This document shows positions 1-8,239 of a DNA stretch of 64,000 nucleotides, piece after piece. The stretch is from JANQEA01 sp964530075 (lineage in GTDB: Bacteria > Bipolaricaulota > Bipolaricaulia > UBA7950 > UBA9294). The notes beneath the pieces are model-generated. The model was not told where the DNA came from, searched no databases, and saw only the letters and a list, made by a program, of their open reading frames with translations. The stretch is from positions 1 to 64,000 of the forward strand of contig CAZGXU010000002.1 in the NCBI GenBank assembly GCA_964530075.1, given 5' to 3'. Each line of letters begins with the position of its first letter. Positions within the stretch are counted from its first letter, which is position 1. A program made the position numbers and the translations under genes.

Positions 1-1
1 C

Positions 2-568
2 GGCGTCGGACTGAAGGAAGAGCTGCCGACGGGCTGGAAGGTCATCCCGATCGACTACGTGGGCTTCTACTACAAGTCGTCGAAGATCGAGTGGGTCTTC
101 CCGAGCAAGGTCCCGGCCGGCACGATGAAGACGATCATCTACCAGGTCGAGGTGCCGCAGACGGAAGCGATCGAGATCGCGGCAAGCGATCCGTGCTACG
201 CCACCAGCACCGACCTGTACGGCGAGGTCGATGCCGCCCTGCCGTGCCTTGGTACGGTGGTGACGGGAGATTCAGGGGTCGACGTCAGCGACTGCGTATC
301 GGTGATCGTCGCGATTTCGCGGTGGGATGTCGAAAACGACCGGCTCGACATCACGTTGTCGGACAAGATCTCGTTCCAGCAGGTCCAGCGAGCGATCGCC
401 TTCTGGCTCGAGGACGAGGTCGTTCCGCGGACGTGCAATCAGACGGTCGACTACCACACGCTGAAAGAGATCATCGCCTACTGGTTGACGAACACGAACA
501 TCTGTGATCCGCTTCCGAGCGTGCCCGCCGGGCCGTGCGATCCGGAGACGTCGACCTGCGACGGTTGA
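2..568 (+). CDS. C-terminal part of a secreted surface protein (5' truncated)
   Basis: The start lies before the window; the frame is open from base 2 and stops at TGA 566-568, leaving 188 visible residues. The visible part opens in a beta-rich module containing LPTGW (about base 23), matching the ETIPVGW and ETMPAGW modules of the next two genes. The last 75 residues carry ISRWDV, then AIAFWL, then EIIAYWLT and DPLP, closely matching the C-terminus of the next protein. It therefore looks like a paralogue of that VWA/PKD protein, probably exported. The short tail after DPLP has two cysteines. Function unknown; a cell-surface adhesive or structural role is inference. Confidence 0.75.
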   Translation, partial: GVGLKEELPTGWKVIPIDYVGFYYKSSKIEWVFPSKVPAGTMKTIIYQVEVPQTEAIEIAASDPCYATSTDLYGEVDAALPCLGTVVTGDSGVDVSDCVSVIVAISRWDVENDRLDITLSDKISFQQVQRAIAFWLEDEVVPRTCNQTVDYHTLKEIIAYWLTNTNICDPLPSVPAGPCDPETSTCDG

Positions 569-612
569 AGCGTGCTGCACACGTAGCGCATCCGTCTAGG
601 GAGATGATACGA

Positions 613-3066
613 ATGAGAACGACCAGCTACGCGGCGAGAGGGAGGCCTCTCGCCGCCCTCCTTTTCCTCGTTGTGATGTTGTTGACCTCGTGGACTGCGT
701 TGGCCGACGCAGCTGTGGAAGTCCGGCAGCAGCTTGACCCGGAAGAGATCTTCGTGGCAGGATCCGGTGGAGAGCCTTCGCTAGCGAAGCTCACGCTCCA
801 GATTCAGGGATTGGGACCGACCGACGGCTATCCAATCGATTGTGTGCTCCTCGTAGACACTTCGGCGACAGCCGATCTCGCCACCGCGAAGGCCTTCGTG
901 TTCGATTTGATCGACCAGTTCTCTGTCGAGGACAGAATCGGTCTTGTCTCGTATGCGACAACAGCTCGTCTCGATGTTCCGTTGACCTACGATCGAACGG
1001 CGTTGAAGACGGCGATTGGCGACTTGGCGGTCGGCGGGAAGTCGGCGCTCGGCCTGGCGATGCAGATGGGGCGCAGAGAGCTTCTGCAGGCGGGACGCGA
1101 AGATGCGATCTTGGTTGAGATCCTCCTCTCCGACGGGCAGAGCAACGCCGGCATCGAGCCGGGCGTCGAAGGTGAAATCGCCTCCGAATCGGGGATCACT
1201 GTCGTATCCGTCGGAATCGGGTCGTTGATCAACCGGAATCTGATGGAGACGTTCGCGCGCGAGACGAACGGTCTCTTCTTCCCGCGTCCTTCGGAAAGCG
1301 CCCTGACAGATATACTCGAGCACCTCTTCGTGGATATAGCGGCATCAGACATCCTTGTGGAAAAGCGATTCTCCGAAGGTCTGCGCTATGTCTCAGCGAG
1401 ACCCAGCCCTTCGGATGTTGAGACGATGTCAGATGGTACGACGTCAGTGACTTGGCGAATCGTAGAGCTGCAGGTGGGTCAAGCGATCACTATCGATGTC
1501 GAGATCGAGGCCGACCAGAAGGGGGAGTGGAGCACGGACATCGATTCCCTCGTGACGTACACGGATTTCCGTGGCCTCGAGGGTTCGGTACATGTTCCTT
1601 CGCAGGTGCTCTCCGCAATCGAGCCGAATCGAGTCCCGGTGGCGATGTTTGTGTACGAACCCGAGACCGCAACGACTGCGGACACCGTCCGGTTCACCGA
1701 CCTATCCTTCGACCCCGATGAGGAAGGTAGGATCGTGTCGTGGCAATGGGATTTCGGAGACGGATCGATGGGGAGTGAGCAGAACCCAGAGCACCGGTAT
1801 GCCGAAAGCGGGGAGTACACGGTACGGCTGACGGCGGTTGACGATTCCGGTGGCGTGTCGACGGATGCCGTTGTTCATATCAGCATTGCGGATCCCCCGC
1901 CCCCTGTGGCGGTGTTCGACTACAAACCGGCGTCACCGTCGACGACGGATATCGTCTCTTTCATCGATCAGGCGTTCCACCCGGTGGAGGGTGTCGACAT
2001 TGTCTCCTGGGAGTGGGACTTCGGGGATGGGTCGAAGAGCGAGGAGCAGAACCCGGAGCACCGGTATGCCGAAAGCGGGGAGTACACGGTACGCCTGAGG
2101 GTGATCGATGGTTGGGGCCGGGCTTCGATGATCGCGAAGGCGACCATCGACGTCGCGAGTGCCGCACCGATCGGTGGATTTGTGGTTCGGGATCCACTGA
2201 CACTGGTCGAGATCGCTCGGCCGCGAGTGGGTGAAAAGGTCTTGCTCGATGCAAGCACGTCCTACGATCCGGACGGACTGGTTGAACGATATGAGTGGGA
2301 CTTCGATGGTGACGGGACGATCGATGAAGAATCCAGGTCATCCGATGTGGTGCATACGTTCGCCACAGTCGGTGAGATCGTGGTTGCCCTGACCGTCGTG
2401 GATAACGAGGGCGTTCGAGCAGAAGTCGAAAAGGCTCTTGAGGTGATCCAGACGGTCGTGGCGCAGCGAACGATCGAGACCGGCCTCCCCGACGACTGGA
2501 CCGTTCCGTCCGGCGTCGCGCACGTGACGCTGAGTCTGAGGTCGAACACAACGGTCAATGGGATGTCGGTCACCGAGACGATCCCGGTGGGGTGGACGTT
2601 CACCCCGATCGAGAGCGACGGAGCGACCATGCGGGAGAACGGCCAGACGATCGAATGGCTGTTCCTGGAGAAGTTCGTCCCTAGTGGCGTCAATTCGAGC
2701 CGCGAGATTCGCTATACGCTGACCGCTCCGGACACCGTGAGCGAGACGCTTCAGGCGACGATCAGCGGGAAGATCGGGAGCTCGTCACCGCGGATCGCGC
2801 AGGCGATCGCCGGAGAGGATCGCGTGACGGCGACATCGGTTCTGCCGGTCCCCGTCGTGATCTCCCGTTGGGACGTCACTGCCGAAACCCTCGATCCGTA
2901 CCTCGGGGAGACGATCGCCTTCGATCAGATCCAGTACGCCATGTCGCTGTGGCTGTCCGGGGAGCCCGTCCTCATGACGGGCGACATGACGATCACCCTG
3001 GCGACGATGCAGGATCTGATCGCCTATTGGCTGACTGGAAGTTCGGTTCACGACCCGCTTCCGTAG
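613..3066 (+). CDS. Secreted VWA and multi-PKD domain surface protein
   Basis: 817 residues. I chose ATG 613 because AGGGAG (598-603) lies 9 bases upstream; ATG 604 is the alternative. An N-terminal signal peptide (about residues 1-33, ending LADA) is followed by a von Willebrand A domain (about 75-235) with a MIDAS-like DTSAT and LLSDGQSN. Two PKD domains with WxWDFGDGS cores follow (about 340-425 and 430-512), then a third with YEWDFDGDG (about 517-614). Next comes the ETIPVGW beta module (about 616-740), and the protein ends in the ISRWDV...IAYWLT...DPLP domain shared with the preceding gene. Such architectures are typical of exported proteins that bind polymers or other cells. The ligand cannot be told from sequence. 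Confidence 0.9.
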   Translation: MRTTSYAARGRPLAALLFLVVMLLTSWTALADAAVEVRQQLDPEEIFVAGSGGEPSLAKLTLQIQGLGPTDGYPIDCVLLVDTSATADLATAKAFVFDLIDQFSVEDRIGLVSYATTARLDVPLTYDRTALKTAIGDLAVGGKSALGLAMQMGRRELLQAGREDAILVEILLSDGQSNAGIEPGVEGEIASESGITVVSVGIGSLINRNLMETFARETNGLFFPRPSESALTDILEHLFVDIAASDILVEKRFSEGLRYVSARPSPSDVETMSDGTTSVTWRIVELQVGQAITIDVEIEADQKGEWSTDIDSLVTYTDFRGLEGSVHVPSQVLSAIEPNRVPVAMFVYEPETATTADTVRFTDLSFDPDEEGRIVSWQWDFGDGSMGSEQNPEHRYAESGEYTVRLTAVDDSGGVSTDAVVHISIADPPPPVAVFDYKPASPSTTDIVSFIDQAFHPVEGVDIVSWEWDFGDGSKSEEQNPEHRYAESGEYTVRLRVIDGWGRASMIAKATIDVASAAPIGGFVVRDPLTLVEIARPRVGEKVLLDASTSYDPDGLVERYEWDFDGDGTIDEESRSSDVVHTFATVGEIVVALTVVDNEGVRAEVEKALEVIQTVVAQRTIETGLPDDWTVPSGVAHVTLSLRSNTTVNGMSVTETIPVGWTFTPIESDGATMRENGQTIEWLFLEKFVPSGVNSSREIRYTLTAPDTVSETLQATISGKIGSSSPRIAQAIAGEDRVTATSVLPVPVVISRWDVTAETLDPYLGETIAFDQIQYAMSLWLSGEPVLMTGDMTITLATMQDLIAYWLTGSSVHDPLP
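1777..2093 (+). repeat. Near-identical 50-bp direct repeat inside two PKD domains
   Basis: Bases 1777-1826 and 2044-2093 differ at one position in 50, while flanking parts of the two PKD domains are more diverged. The copies are 267 bases (89 codons) apart, so they keep frame. This suggests recent duplication or gene conversion of PKD modules, and allows recombination that would add or remove a domain. Confidence 0.85.
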
Positions 3067-3103
3067 CGGAGCGGGTCGTCGCCCGAGTGAAAAGGAGGGG
3101 GGA

Positions 3104-3796
3104 ATGAACAGGAAGTGGATCGGCCTTGCCGGCTCGATCGCTTCGATTCTGATCGTTGCGGCCGTCGCGCATGCCTTCGAGGCCGACTTCGATCCTTCGG
3201 CCTACAACCCTAACGCCGCGGAGATCGTGAACTTCGAGGTCTGCGAGCCCTGTCTCGGCGGAGACGGATTTCAGTACAAGTGGGACTTCGACGCCGACGG
3301 CGTCTCGGAGATCGAAACGGACGCCGCACTGGTGGCTTACGCCTTCCCGTCGCCCGGATACTACGAGGTGGTTCTCACCGTCAGCGACGGGAGCGGACGG
3401 ACGAGCACGCGGCGGAAGGGGATCCTGGTCGGCAGCCTCCCGGCGTTCGCCGTGCGAGAGCTTCTCAGCCAAGACGACGGCACGATCCTCGTGTTGATCA
3501 CGATCACCGTGACGGCAGACTGCTCGGCGATCGGCTTTCAGGAAACGATGCCGGCGGGGTGGCAGGTGGAGGTCGTCGATGCCGGCGGGTCGGTCGCGCA
3601 CCCGAACCTCCTGACGAAGAAGCTCGAGGTCCTCTGGGGGAGCCAATTCGTGGAAGGCGAAACGCTGACCTTCTCGTATCGGCTCTACCCGGCGTACACG
3701 TCCACGCTGCAGGGGCTGAGAGGAGAGATCAGCGGCTATACGGAGGAGGGGCGCTTCATCGGCCGGATCAGCGGCGAGCTCGGCATGCCGCAATAG
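3104..3796 (+). CDS. Secreted PKD-domain protein
   Basis: 230 residues. AAAAGGAGGGGGGA directly precedes ATG 3104, giving a confident start. A signal peptide (about 1-24, ending AHA) is followed by one PKD domain (about 30-108; YKWDFDADG, then GYYEVVLTVSD). The C-terminal half is the same beta module as in the two genes upstream (QETMPAGW, then FSYRLYP). Unlike them it lacks the ISRWDV/IAYWLT C-terminal domain. The gene is 37 bases downstream of the VWA/PKD gene and likely cotranscribed. It may be a shorter partner of the same surface structure; this is inference. Confidence 0.85.
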   Translation: MNRKWIGLAGSIASILIVAAVAHAFEADFDPSAYNPNAAEIVNFEVCEPCLGGDGFQYKWDFDADGVSEIETDAALVAYAFPSPGYYEVVLTVSDGSGRTSTRRKGILVGSLPAFAVRELLSQDDGTILVLITITVTADCSAIGFQETMPAGWQVEVVDAGGSVAHPNLLTKKLEVLWGSQFVEGETLTFSYRLYPAYTSTLQGLRGEISGYTEEGRFIGRISGELGMPQ

Positions 3797-3834
3797 CCGA
3801 ACCGAGCGAGAGAACAACGTTGCTACCTCGATGG

Positions 3835-3860
3835 GCGGCGGGAGGATTTCCTCCCGCCGC
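3835..3860. terminator. Hairpin between convergent genes, likely bidirectional terminator
   Basis: A perfect 11-bp GC-rich stem (3835-3845 with 3850-3860) closes a 4-base ATTT loop. On the plus strand it is followed by TCTTCTCATTT. It sits between the stop of the PKD gene and the stop of the convergent minus-strand operon, so it can end both transcripts. Confidence 0.75.
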
Positions 3861-3865
3861 TCTTC

Positions 3866-4387
3866 TCATTTGCGATCGGGACGTGGGTCGCCGCTTGTGG
3901 TCTCGGAGCGACGAAGGGCCCTCAGGAAGAGCGCTGCGAGAGCGAGAGCGGCGAACGAGAGCCCCAGCCCGGTGCCGAACGTCAGCGGAACGTGGATCCT
4001 CCCCGCCGCCGCGACGAGGAGGACGCCGAGGAAGGCGACGGGGAGAGCTCGGAGCGCGTAGGCGAGCGCGAAGCGTCGTCGAACCCCCGTGGAGGCGCGC
4101 GAAACCCGCGGTGCAGTCAGCCCGGCGTCCCAGCCGATCAGCGCGGCGGCCACGGCGCTGGCACAGAGAAGCGGCGGCAAGTGGAACAGGCCGGTCACGC
4201 CTGCGACGACGGCGTAGAAACCCAGCATCGCGTGCACGAACGCCGGTCTGAAGACGGCGAAGGCGAGGAGCCCCAGTCCACCGACGACGAGACCGGCAAT
4301 TCCGATCTCCGGGAGTCCGTGGACAAACCCCGCCGCGCCGAGGATTCCGGCGGCGCTCTCGAAGAACAACAGCGACGCGATCTTCAT
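3866..4387 (-). CDS. Small multi-pass membrane protein, unknown function
   Basis: 173 residues; ATG 4387 overlaps the stop of the DUF58 gene in an ATGA, so the start is well fixed. The protein is mostly hydrophobic, with about six candidate membrane segments. A basic loop in the middle (RASTGVRRR) precedes the last two, and the tail is charged and polar. I recognise no family. It is the last gene of the MoxR-DUF58-DUF4129 operon and presumably acts at the inner membrane with it. Confidence 0.75.
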   Translation of the reverse strand: MKIASLLFFESAAGILGAAGFVHGLPEIGIAGLVVGGLGLLAFAVFRPAFVHAMLGFYAVVAGVTGLFHLPPLLCASAVAAALIGWDAGLTAPRVSRASTGVRRRFALAYALRALPVAFLGVLLVAAAGRIHVPLTFGTGLGLSFAALALAALFLRALRRSETTSGDPRPDRK

Positions 4388-5676
4388 GCGCGGTACCTCC
4401 GGACCCGCGAGTGGTGGATTTGCTGGCACGCGACGCGGAACGGCTCGTCGACCCTCCAGTCGATGACGCTCGTCCCGATCCTCGCCAGGCTGCCGAGGAA
4501 CAGGTCCATCTTCAGACCGAGGATCCGCTCGGCCAGATCGACGGGCCGGTCGTCGGCAGAGAGATGTTCCTCGTCCGTCAGGGTCAGCGAATGCGGGCAA
4601 ACGACGAGGACCGAGTAACCACGATCGACGAGGAGGGCGATGATCTCGATGTCGTCCTCGTCGACGAGAGGGCTGACGAGCACCAATTGCGATCGGGGCG
4701 GGAAGAGGCGCGTGGGGATGAAGCGGAGCTCCTCGAAGACGGCCTTGTCCCCCAGCCTCGCCTCGGCGAGCTCGTCGAGGATCCGCTCCTGCTGGAGACG
4801 CCCGATCCCCGGGAAGGCCCACCGGATGTAGTCGCCGTAGATGAGAAGCCCGACGTTGTTCCCCTGTTCGAGGAAGTGCGATGCTAGGCTGGCGGCCGCG
4901 CGGACCGAGTGGTCGAATGTCGTTTCGCCGTCGAGCCGGGCGTGGGACCTCGCGCGGGCGTCGAGGATGATGTTGACGTCCGCGATCCGCTCCAATTCGT
5001 ATTCGTTGACGATGAGGGAATCCTGGCGCGCGTACGCCCTCCAGTTGATCCGCCGAACGTCGTCTCCCGGGGTGTACGCGCGGCACCCGAAGAAGTCGAG
5101 CCCCTGACCGCCGCGGTTCGCCCTGACCGGACCGGCGAACGCCCGCGTGCGCTGCGGGTGGATCGCGATCGGATCGATCTTCTCGATCCGTGGATGGACC
5201 TTCACGTCCGTGTCGAGTCGGACGTGCGACTCGCGCATCGCCAGGCCCCATGGGGACCAAACGCGGACCTGGACTTCATCGAAGGCGTGAAGCCCACGCC
5301 GGGCGAGGACGGTGTACGAAATCGTCTCGTTCCCCTGGGCGGGGAGACGCCCAAGGAACTGGACGTGGCCTTCGCTCGGGGTGAGGCCGGCCGGCGGGTC
5401 GTCGGTGACGGAGAGGAGAGCGACGGCCGGCCCTGAGTTCGTCACGCTCAGTTCGACGTCGATCTTGTCGCCCTCGGTGGCGCGGAGCTGATCGACGGTA
5501 CGCACGAGGCGCAGATCGGATGCCACCGGCCGGGGCGAGGAGAGCATCCTGACACTGACGAAGAGGAGCAACGGGACGGCCGCCGCGACGATCGAACCGT
5601 TCAGCAGGAGGAGCCCGGCGGCGACGAGCGCGCATCCGATCCCGAGGGGAAGGAGGAGGGAATTCCTCGTCTTCAC
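4384..5676 (-). CDS. DUF58 domain protein
   Basis: 430 residues from GTG 5676, which overlaps the moxR stop as GTGA. Two N-terminal membrane segments (about 7-45) precede a cytoplasmic region. The DUF58 signature is around residues 190-235: YTPGDDVRRINWRAYAR, then LIVNEYELER. A VWA-like fold follows, with NIILDARARS in place of the usual DxSxS. DUF58 proteins regularly accompany MoxR ATPases and are thought to be their substrates or partners. Here it lies between moxR and a membrane protein. Confidence 0.9.
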   Translation of the reverse strand: MKTRNSLLLPLGIGCALVAAGLLLLNGSIVAAAVPLLLFVSVRMLSSPRPVASDLRLVRTVDQLRATEGDKIDVELSVTNSGPAVALLSVTDDPPAGLTPSEGHVQFLGRLPAQGNETISYTVLARRGLHAFDEVQVRVWSPWGLAMRESHVRLDTDVKVHPRIEKIDPIAIHPQRTRAFAGPVRANRGGQGLDFFGCRAYTPGDDVRRINWRAYARQDSLIVNEYELERIADVNIILDARARSHARLDGETTFDHSVRAAASLASHFLEQGNNVGLLIYGDYIRWAFPGIGRLQQERILDELAEARLGDKAVFEELRFIPTRLFPPRSQLVLVSPLVDEDDIEIIALLVDRGYSVLVVCPHSLTLTDEEHLSADDRPVDLAERILGLKMDLFLGSLARIGTSVIDWRVDEPFRVACQQIHHSRVRRYRA

Positions 5677-6623
5677 GGCACTTTCGGAACGGGGACGGAC
5701 TGGACGACGCTCGCGACGACGTCCCGGTCGGTGACGCGCTTCGACCAGAGCTCGGGGCTGAGGATGAGGCGGTGGGCCAGCGCGTCGGTGGCAAGATCCT
5801 TGACGTCGTCCGGGATGACGAAATCGCGCCCGTCGAGCGCCGCCTTGGCGCGCGCGAGCTTGATCAACGCGAGCGAACCGCGGGGACTGACGCCGACGAG
5901 GACGCTCTGATGGGAGCGCGTGTTCGCGGCGATCGTCACGATGTAGCGCTCGATGTCCGGGTCGACGATCACGTCCTCGACCGCGCCTCTCATCGCGAGC
6001 AGCTCCTCCGCCGTGGAGACGGTCGACAACTCGAACTCGTCCTGCCTCCGTTCGAGGCGACGCTGCAGGATCTCGACCTCTTCGGCCATGGTCGGATATC
6101 CGACGCCGAGGCGGAGCATGAACCGGTCGAGCTGCGCCTCGGGGAGGGGGAAGGTCCCCTCGTATTCGATCGGGTTCTGCGTCGCGATCACGATGAACGG
6201 CTGGGGAAGACGCCGCGTGTCGCCGGCGATCGAGACTTGCCCCTCCTGCATCGCTTCGAGAAGCGCGGACTGTGTTTTCGGGGTGGCGCGGTTGATCTCG
6301 TCGGAGAGGACGATGTTGGCGAACAGGGGCCCTGGAGCGAGGACGAACTCGCTCCGCTCCCGTTCGAAGATGTGAGACCCGGTGATGTCGCTCGGGAGGA
6401 GATCGGGGGTGAACTGGATCCGCCTGAACTCGATGCCGAGGACCTGTGCGAAGCACCTTGCGATCAGGGTCTTGGCGAGGCCCGGGTAGTCCTCGAACAG
6501 GATGTGCCCCCCTGCGAGGATCCCGTTCATCACGCGGTGGAGGACGTTCTCCTTGCCGACGATCGCCTTCGATACCTCTCGGATGATCCGGTCTGCCTTC
6601 TCACCGACTTCGCGCAACAGCAT
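5673..6623 (-). CDS. MoxR-family AAA+ ATPase
   Basis: 316 residues. The Walker A is the MoxR variant EDYPGLAKT (about 45-53), Walker B is NIVLSDEIN (about 108-116), and sensor 1 is IATQNP (about 150). The C-terminal lid domain is present, giving a normal full length. MoxR ATPases act as chaperones maturing metal-binding or VWA-containing protein complexes. ATG 6623 is directly adjacent to the stop of the preceding gene and the 3' end overlaps DUF58 by 4 bases, so expression is coupled. The specific client is unknown; the DUF58 and DUF4129 products are the obvious candidates. Confidence 0.95.
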   Translation of the reverse strand: MLLREVGEKADRIIREVSKAIVGKENVLHRVMNGILAGGHILFEDYPGLAKTLIARCFAQVLGIEFRRIQFTPDLLPSDITGSHIFERERSEFVLAPGPLFANIVLSDEINRATPKTQSALLEAMQEGQVSIAGDTRRLPQPFIVIATQNPIEYEGTFPLPEAQLDRFMLRLGVGYPTMAEEVEILQRRLERRQDEFELSTVSTAEELLAMRGAVEDVIVDPDIERYIVTIAANTRSHQSVLVGVSPRGSLALIKLARAKAALDGRDFVIPDDVKDLATDALAHRLILSPELWSKRVTDRDVVASVVQSVPVPKVP

Positions 6624-7220
6624 CTAGACCTCCTGATGATATCGTTCGAGGTACGCCACCGTGTAGGCGACGGCTTCGATGAAGGACCGCTTCGGCACGC
6701 CTCTTTGCCCAGCCCCGCGCGACGCGAAGAACCGTCTGACGAGGGGATCGTCCGGCCATTGGCCCGAGGTGAGGAGCCTTCGCGCCTCTTCGAGGGAAAG
6801 CCCCTCCCTTCGGGCGATCAGCCGGACGGCGACGATCGACAGCTCGCGAAGGATCCGAACCCGGCTGACGTGGCGCTTCGGCGCGCGGTCGAGGTCGCGT
6901 GCCAGACGCGCGATGGCGTTCGTGTTATGCGGCTTGACGACAGGCCGACTTGGGTAGTCCGGACGCGGTTCGGATCCGCTCAGCAGACGACGCCACGAAG
7001 CCACGAGGACGGCGCACCCGATCAGTAGGGCGATCCCCCAGAGGAGGGCCTGAGGGAGTAAGGCGAGCGATTGGCGGATGTCGTTGAGTGCCCACGTCAG
7101 CGGTTCGACGATCGCCCGCCGGAGCGGCTCGCTGTACAGCAGAAGGAGCGTGAGGGCGACGACAATCGCCGAGACGCCGACCAGGATGACGAATCGAAGA
7201 AGCCTCGCCTTGCTCCTCAT
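6624..7220 (-). CDS. Two-TM membrane protein of the MoxR operon
   Basis: 198 residues; ATG 7220 overlaps the upstream DUF4129 stop as ATGA. Two membrane helices (about 10-28 and 48-68) are followed by a soluble, Arg-rich helical region (about 80-198). That region carries LSLEEARRLLTSG and ends YLERYHQEV. The topology resembles the small membrane proteins often found between DUF4129 and moxR genes, but I recognise no named family. It may help anchor MoxR complexes; this is inference. Confidence 0.8.
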   Translation of the reverse strand: MRSKARLLRFVILVGVSAIVVALTLLLLYSEPLRRAIVEPLTWALNDIRQSLALLPQALLWGIALLIGCAVLVASWRRLLSGSEPRPDYPSRPVVKPHNTNAIARLARDLDRAPKRHVSRVRILRELSIVAVRLIARREGLSLEEARRLLTSGQWPDDPLVRRFFASRGAGQRGVPKRSFIEAVAYTVAYLERYHQEV

Positions 7221-8095
7221 GTCGCGTACGCCTCCCGGATCGCCTCGAGGCAACCGATCGCGCGCTCGGCGAGCGGCTCCCCACTGCGATTCCCGTAGCG
7301 GACCAGCTCGAAGATCTCGGTCAGCTGATCGACGTGCCGGGTGGTGAACCCGGCACGATGGAGGGCGGCGGCCAGTTCGCGCGCCGTCATGTGCACGTAG
7401 TCGATCGTCTTGCCCCTGCACAGAATCCGCACCATCTCCCGATAGCAGCGGAGAACGGCCGACCGCGGGTCTCCGCCGAATTGGATCTCGTCGGCCGCCG
7501 CGGCGACGGTCTCGAGGAGCTCCTCCAACTCGCTGCGGTCCCCTTCCTCGACGCGCCGCCTCCAGCGCGGCGCGAGCTTCGCCCAGGCGACCGCCACGAG
7601 GACGACCACGCCGATCGAAAGGCCGCTCGCGACGGCGGCGAACGACCAGCCGGGCGGAGCGGCTTGTTCGGCCGGCGGGCCCGTGCTCGCCTCCATTAAC
7701 CCGGTGTCGGACGATTCCGTCGCTTGCGGCTCCGGCTCGGCCTTGTCGGGCGCGAGCTCTGGAAGGAAGAACACCCAGATGAACAACAGACAGATGATCC
7801 CGAATGTCGCCAGGTAGGTTCGCAGCCTCTTGCTGAAGATCGAGCCGGCGACGCTGAACGCGAGGCAGGCGATGGCCGCGATGAACAGGATCCGCAGAAA
7901 GATGGCGTAGGCGACCGCGCCGGTCGGATTGTCGCCCAGGTCGGGCGTGTACGTTTCCACGTCGGCCGGAGGAGCGCGGTTCGCCTCCCCGGGGCGCAGT
8001 TCGATGCGCTGCAGGTTCGGCCCGAGGATCAACAGCAACCCGATCAGCGCGACCGCGAAGATCACCAAAGACAGATTACGCGCCGTTTTCGTCAT
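7217..8095 (-). CDS. DUF4129 domain membrane protein (paralogue 2)
   Basis: 292 residues from ATG 8095; an upstream in-frame ATG would add 41 unlikely residues. Three or four membrane segments (about 10-28, 66-90, 95-112 and 158-178) precede a C-terminal DUF4129 domain (about 215-290). That domain has VLRCYREMVRIL, TARELAAAL and LTEIFELVRYG. The gene is a tandem paralogue of the next gene upstream. DUF4129 is commonly fused to transglutaminases near moxR, but no transglutaminase is encoded here. A 144-base gap with a hairpin separates the two paralogues, whereas everything downstream is overlapped. Confidence 0.85.
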   Translation of the reverse strand: MTKTARNLSLVIFAVALIGLLLILGPNLQRIELRPGEANRAPPADVETYTPDLGDNPTGAVAYAIFLRILFIAAIACLAFSVAGSIFSKRLRTYLATFGIICLLFIWVFFLPELAPDKAEPEPQATESSDTGLMEASTGPPAEQAAPPGWSFAAVASGLSIGVVVLVAVAWAKLAPRWRRRVEEGDRSELEELLETVAAAADEIQFGGDPRSAVLRCYREMVRILCRGKTIDYVHMTARELAAALHRAGFTTRHVDQLTEIFELVRYGNRSGEPLAERAIGCLEAIREAYAT

Positions 8096-8145
8096 CGACC
8101 GTGGATGATACCGTGACGTCGCAGTCCGAGCCACTTCTCTGCTCA

Positions 8146-8172
8146 ACGTCTCCTCGATGGCTCTGGAGACGT
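8146..8172 (-). other. Hairpin between the two DUF4129 genes
   Basis: An 8-bp stem (8146-8153 with 8165-8172) lies in the only sizeable gap of the operon. It has no T run on the minus strand, so it may be an mRNA processing or stability element rather than a terminator. The rest of the 8096-8239 gap shows nothing clear. Confidence 0.3.
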
Positions 8173-8239
8173 GGGATAACCATATTCTGATAGAGACTCG
8201 CATAGAAGAAGGTCTCACAATATCCTGCGGCCGGCATAC

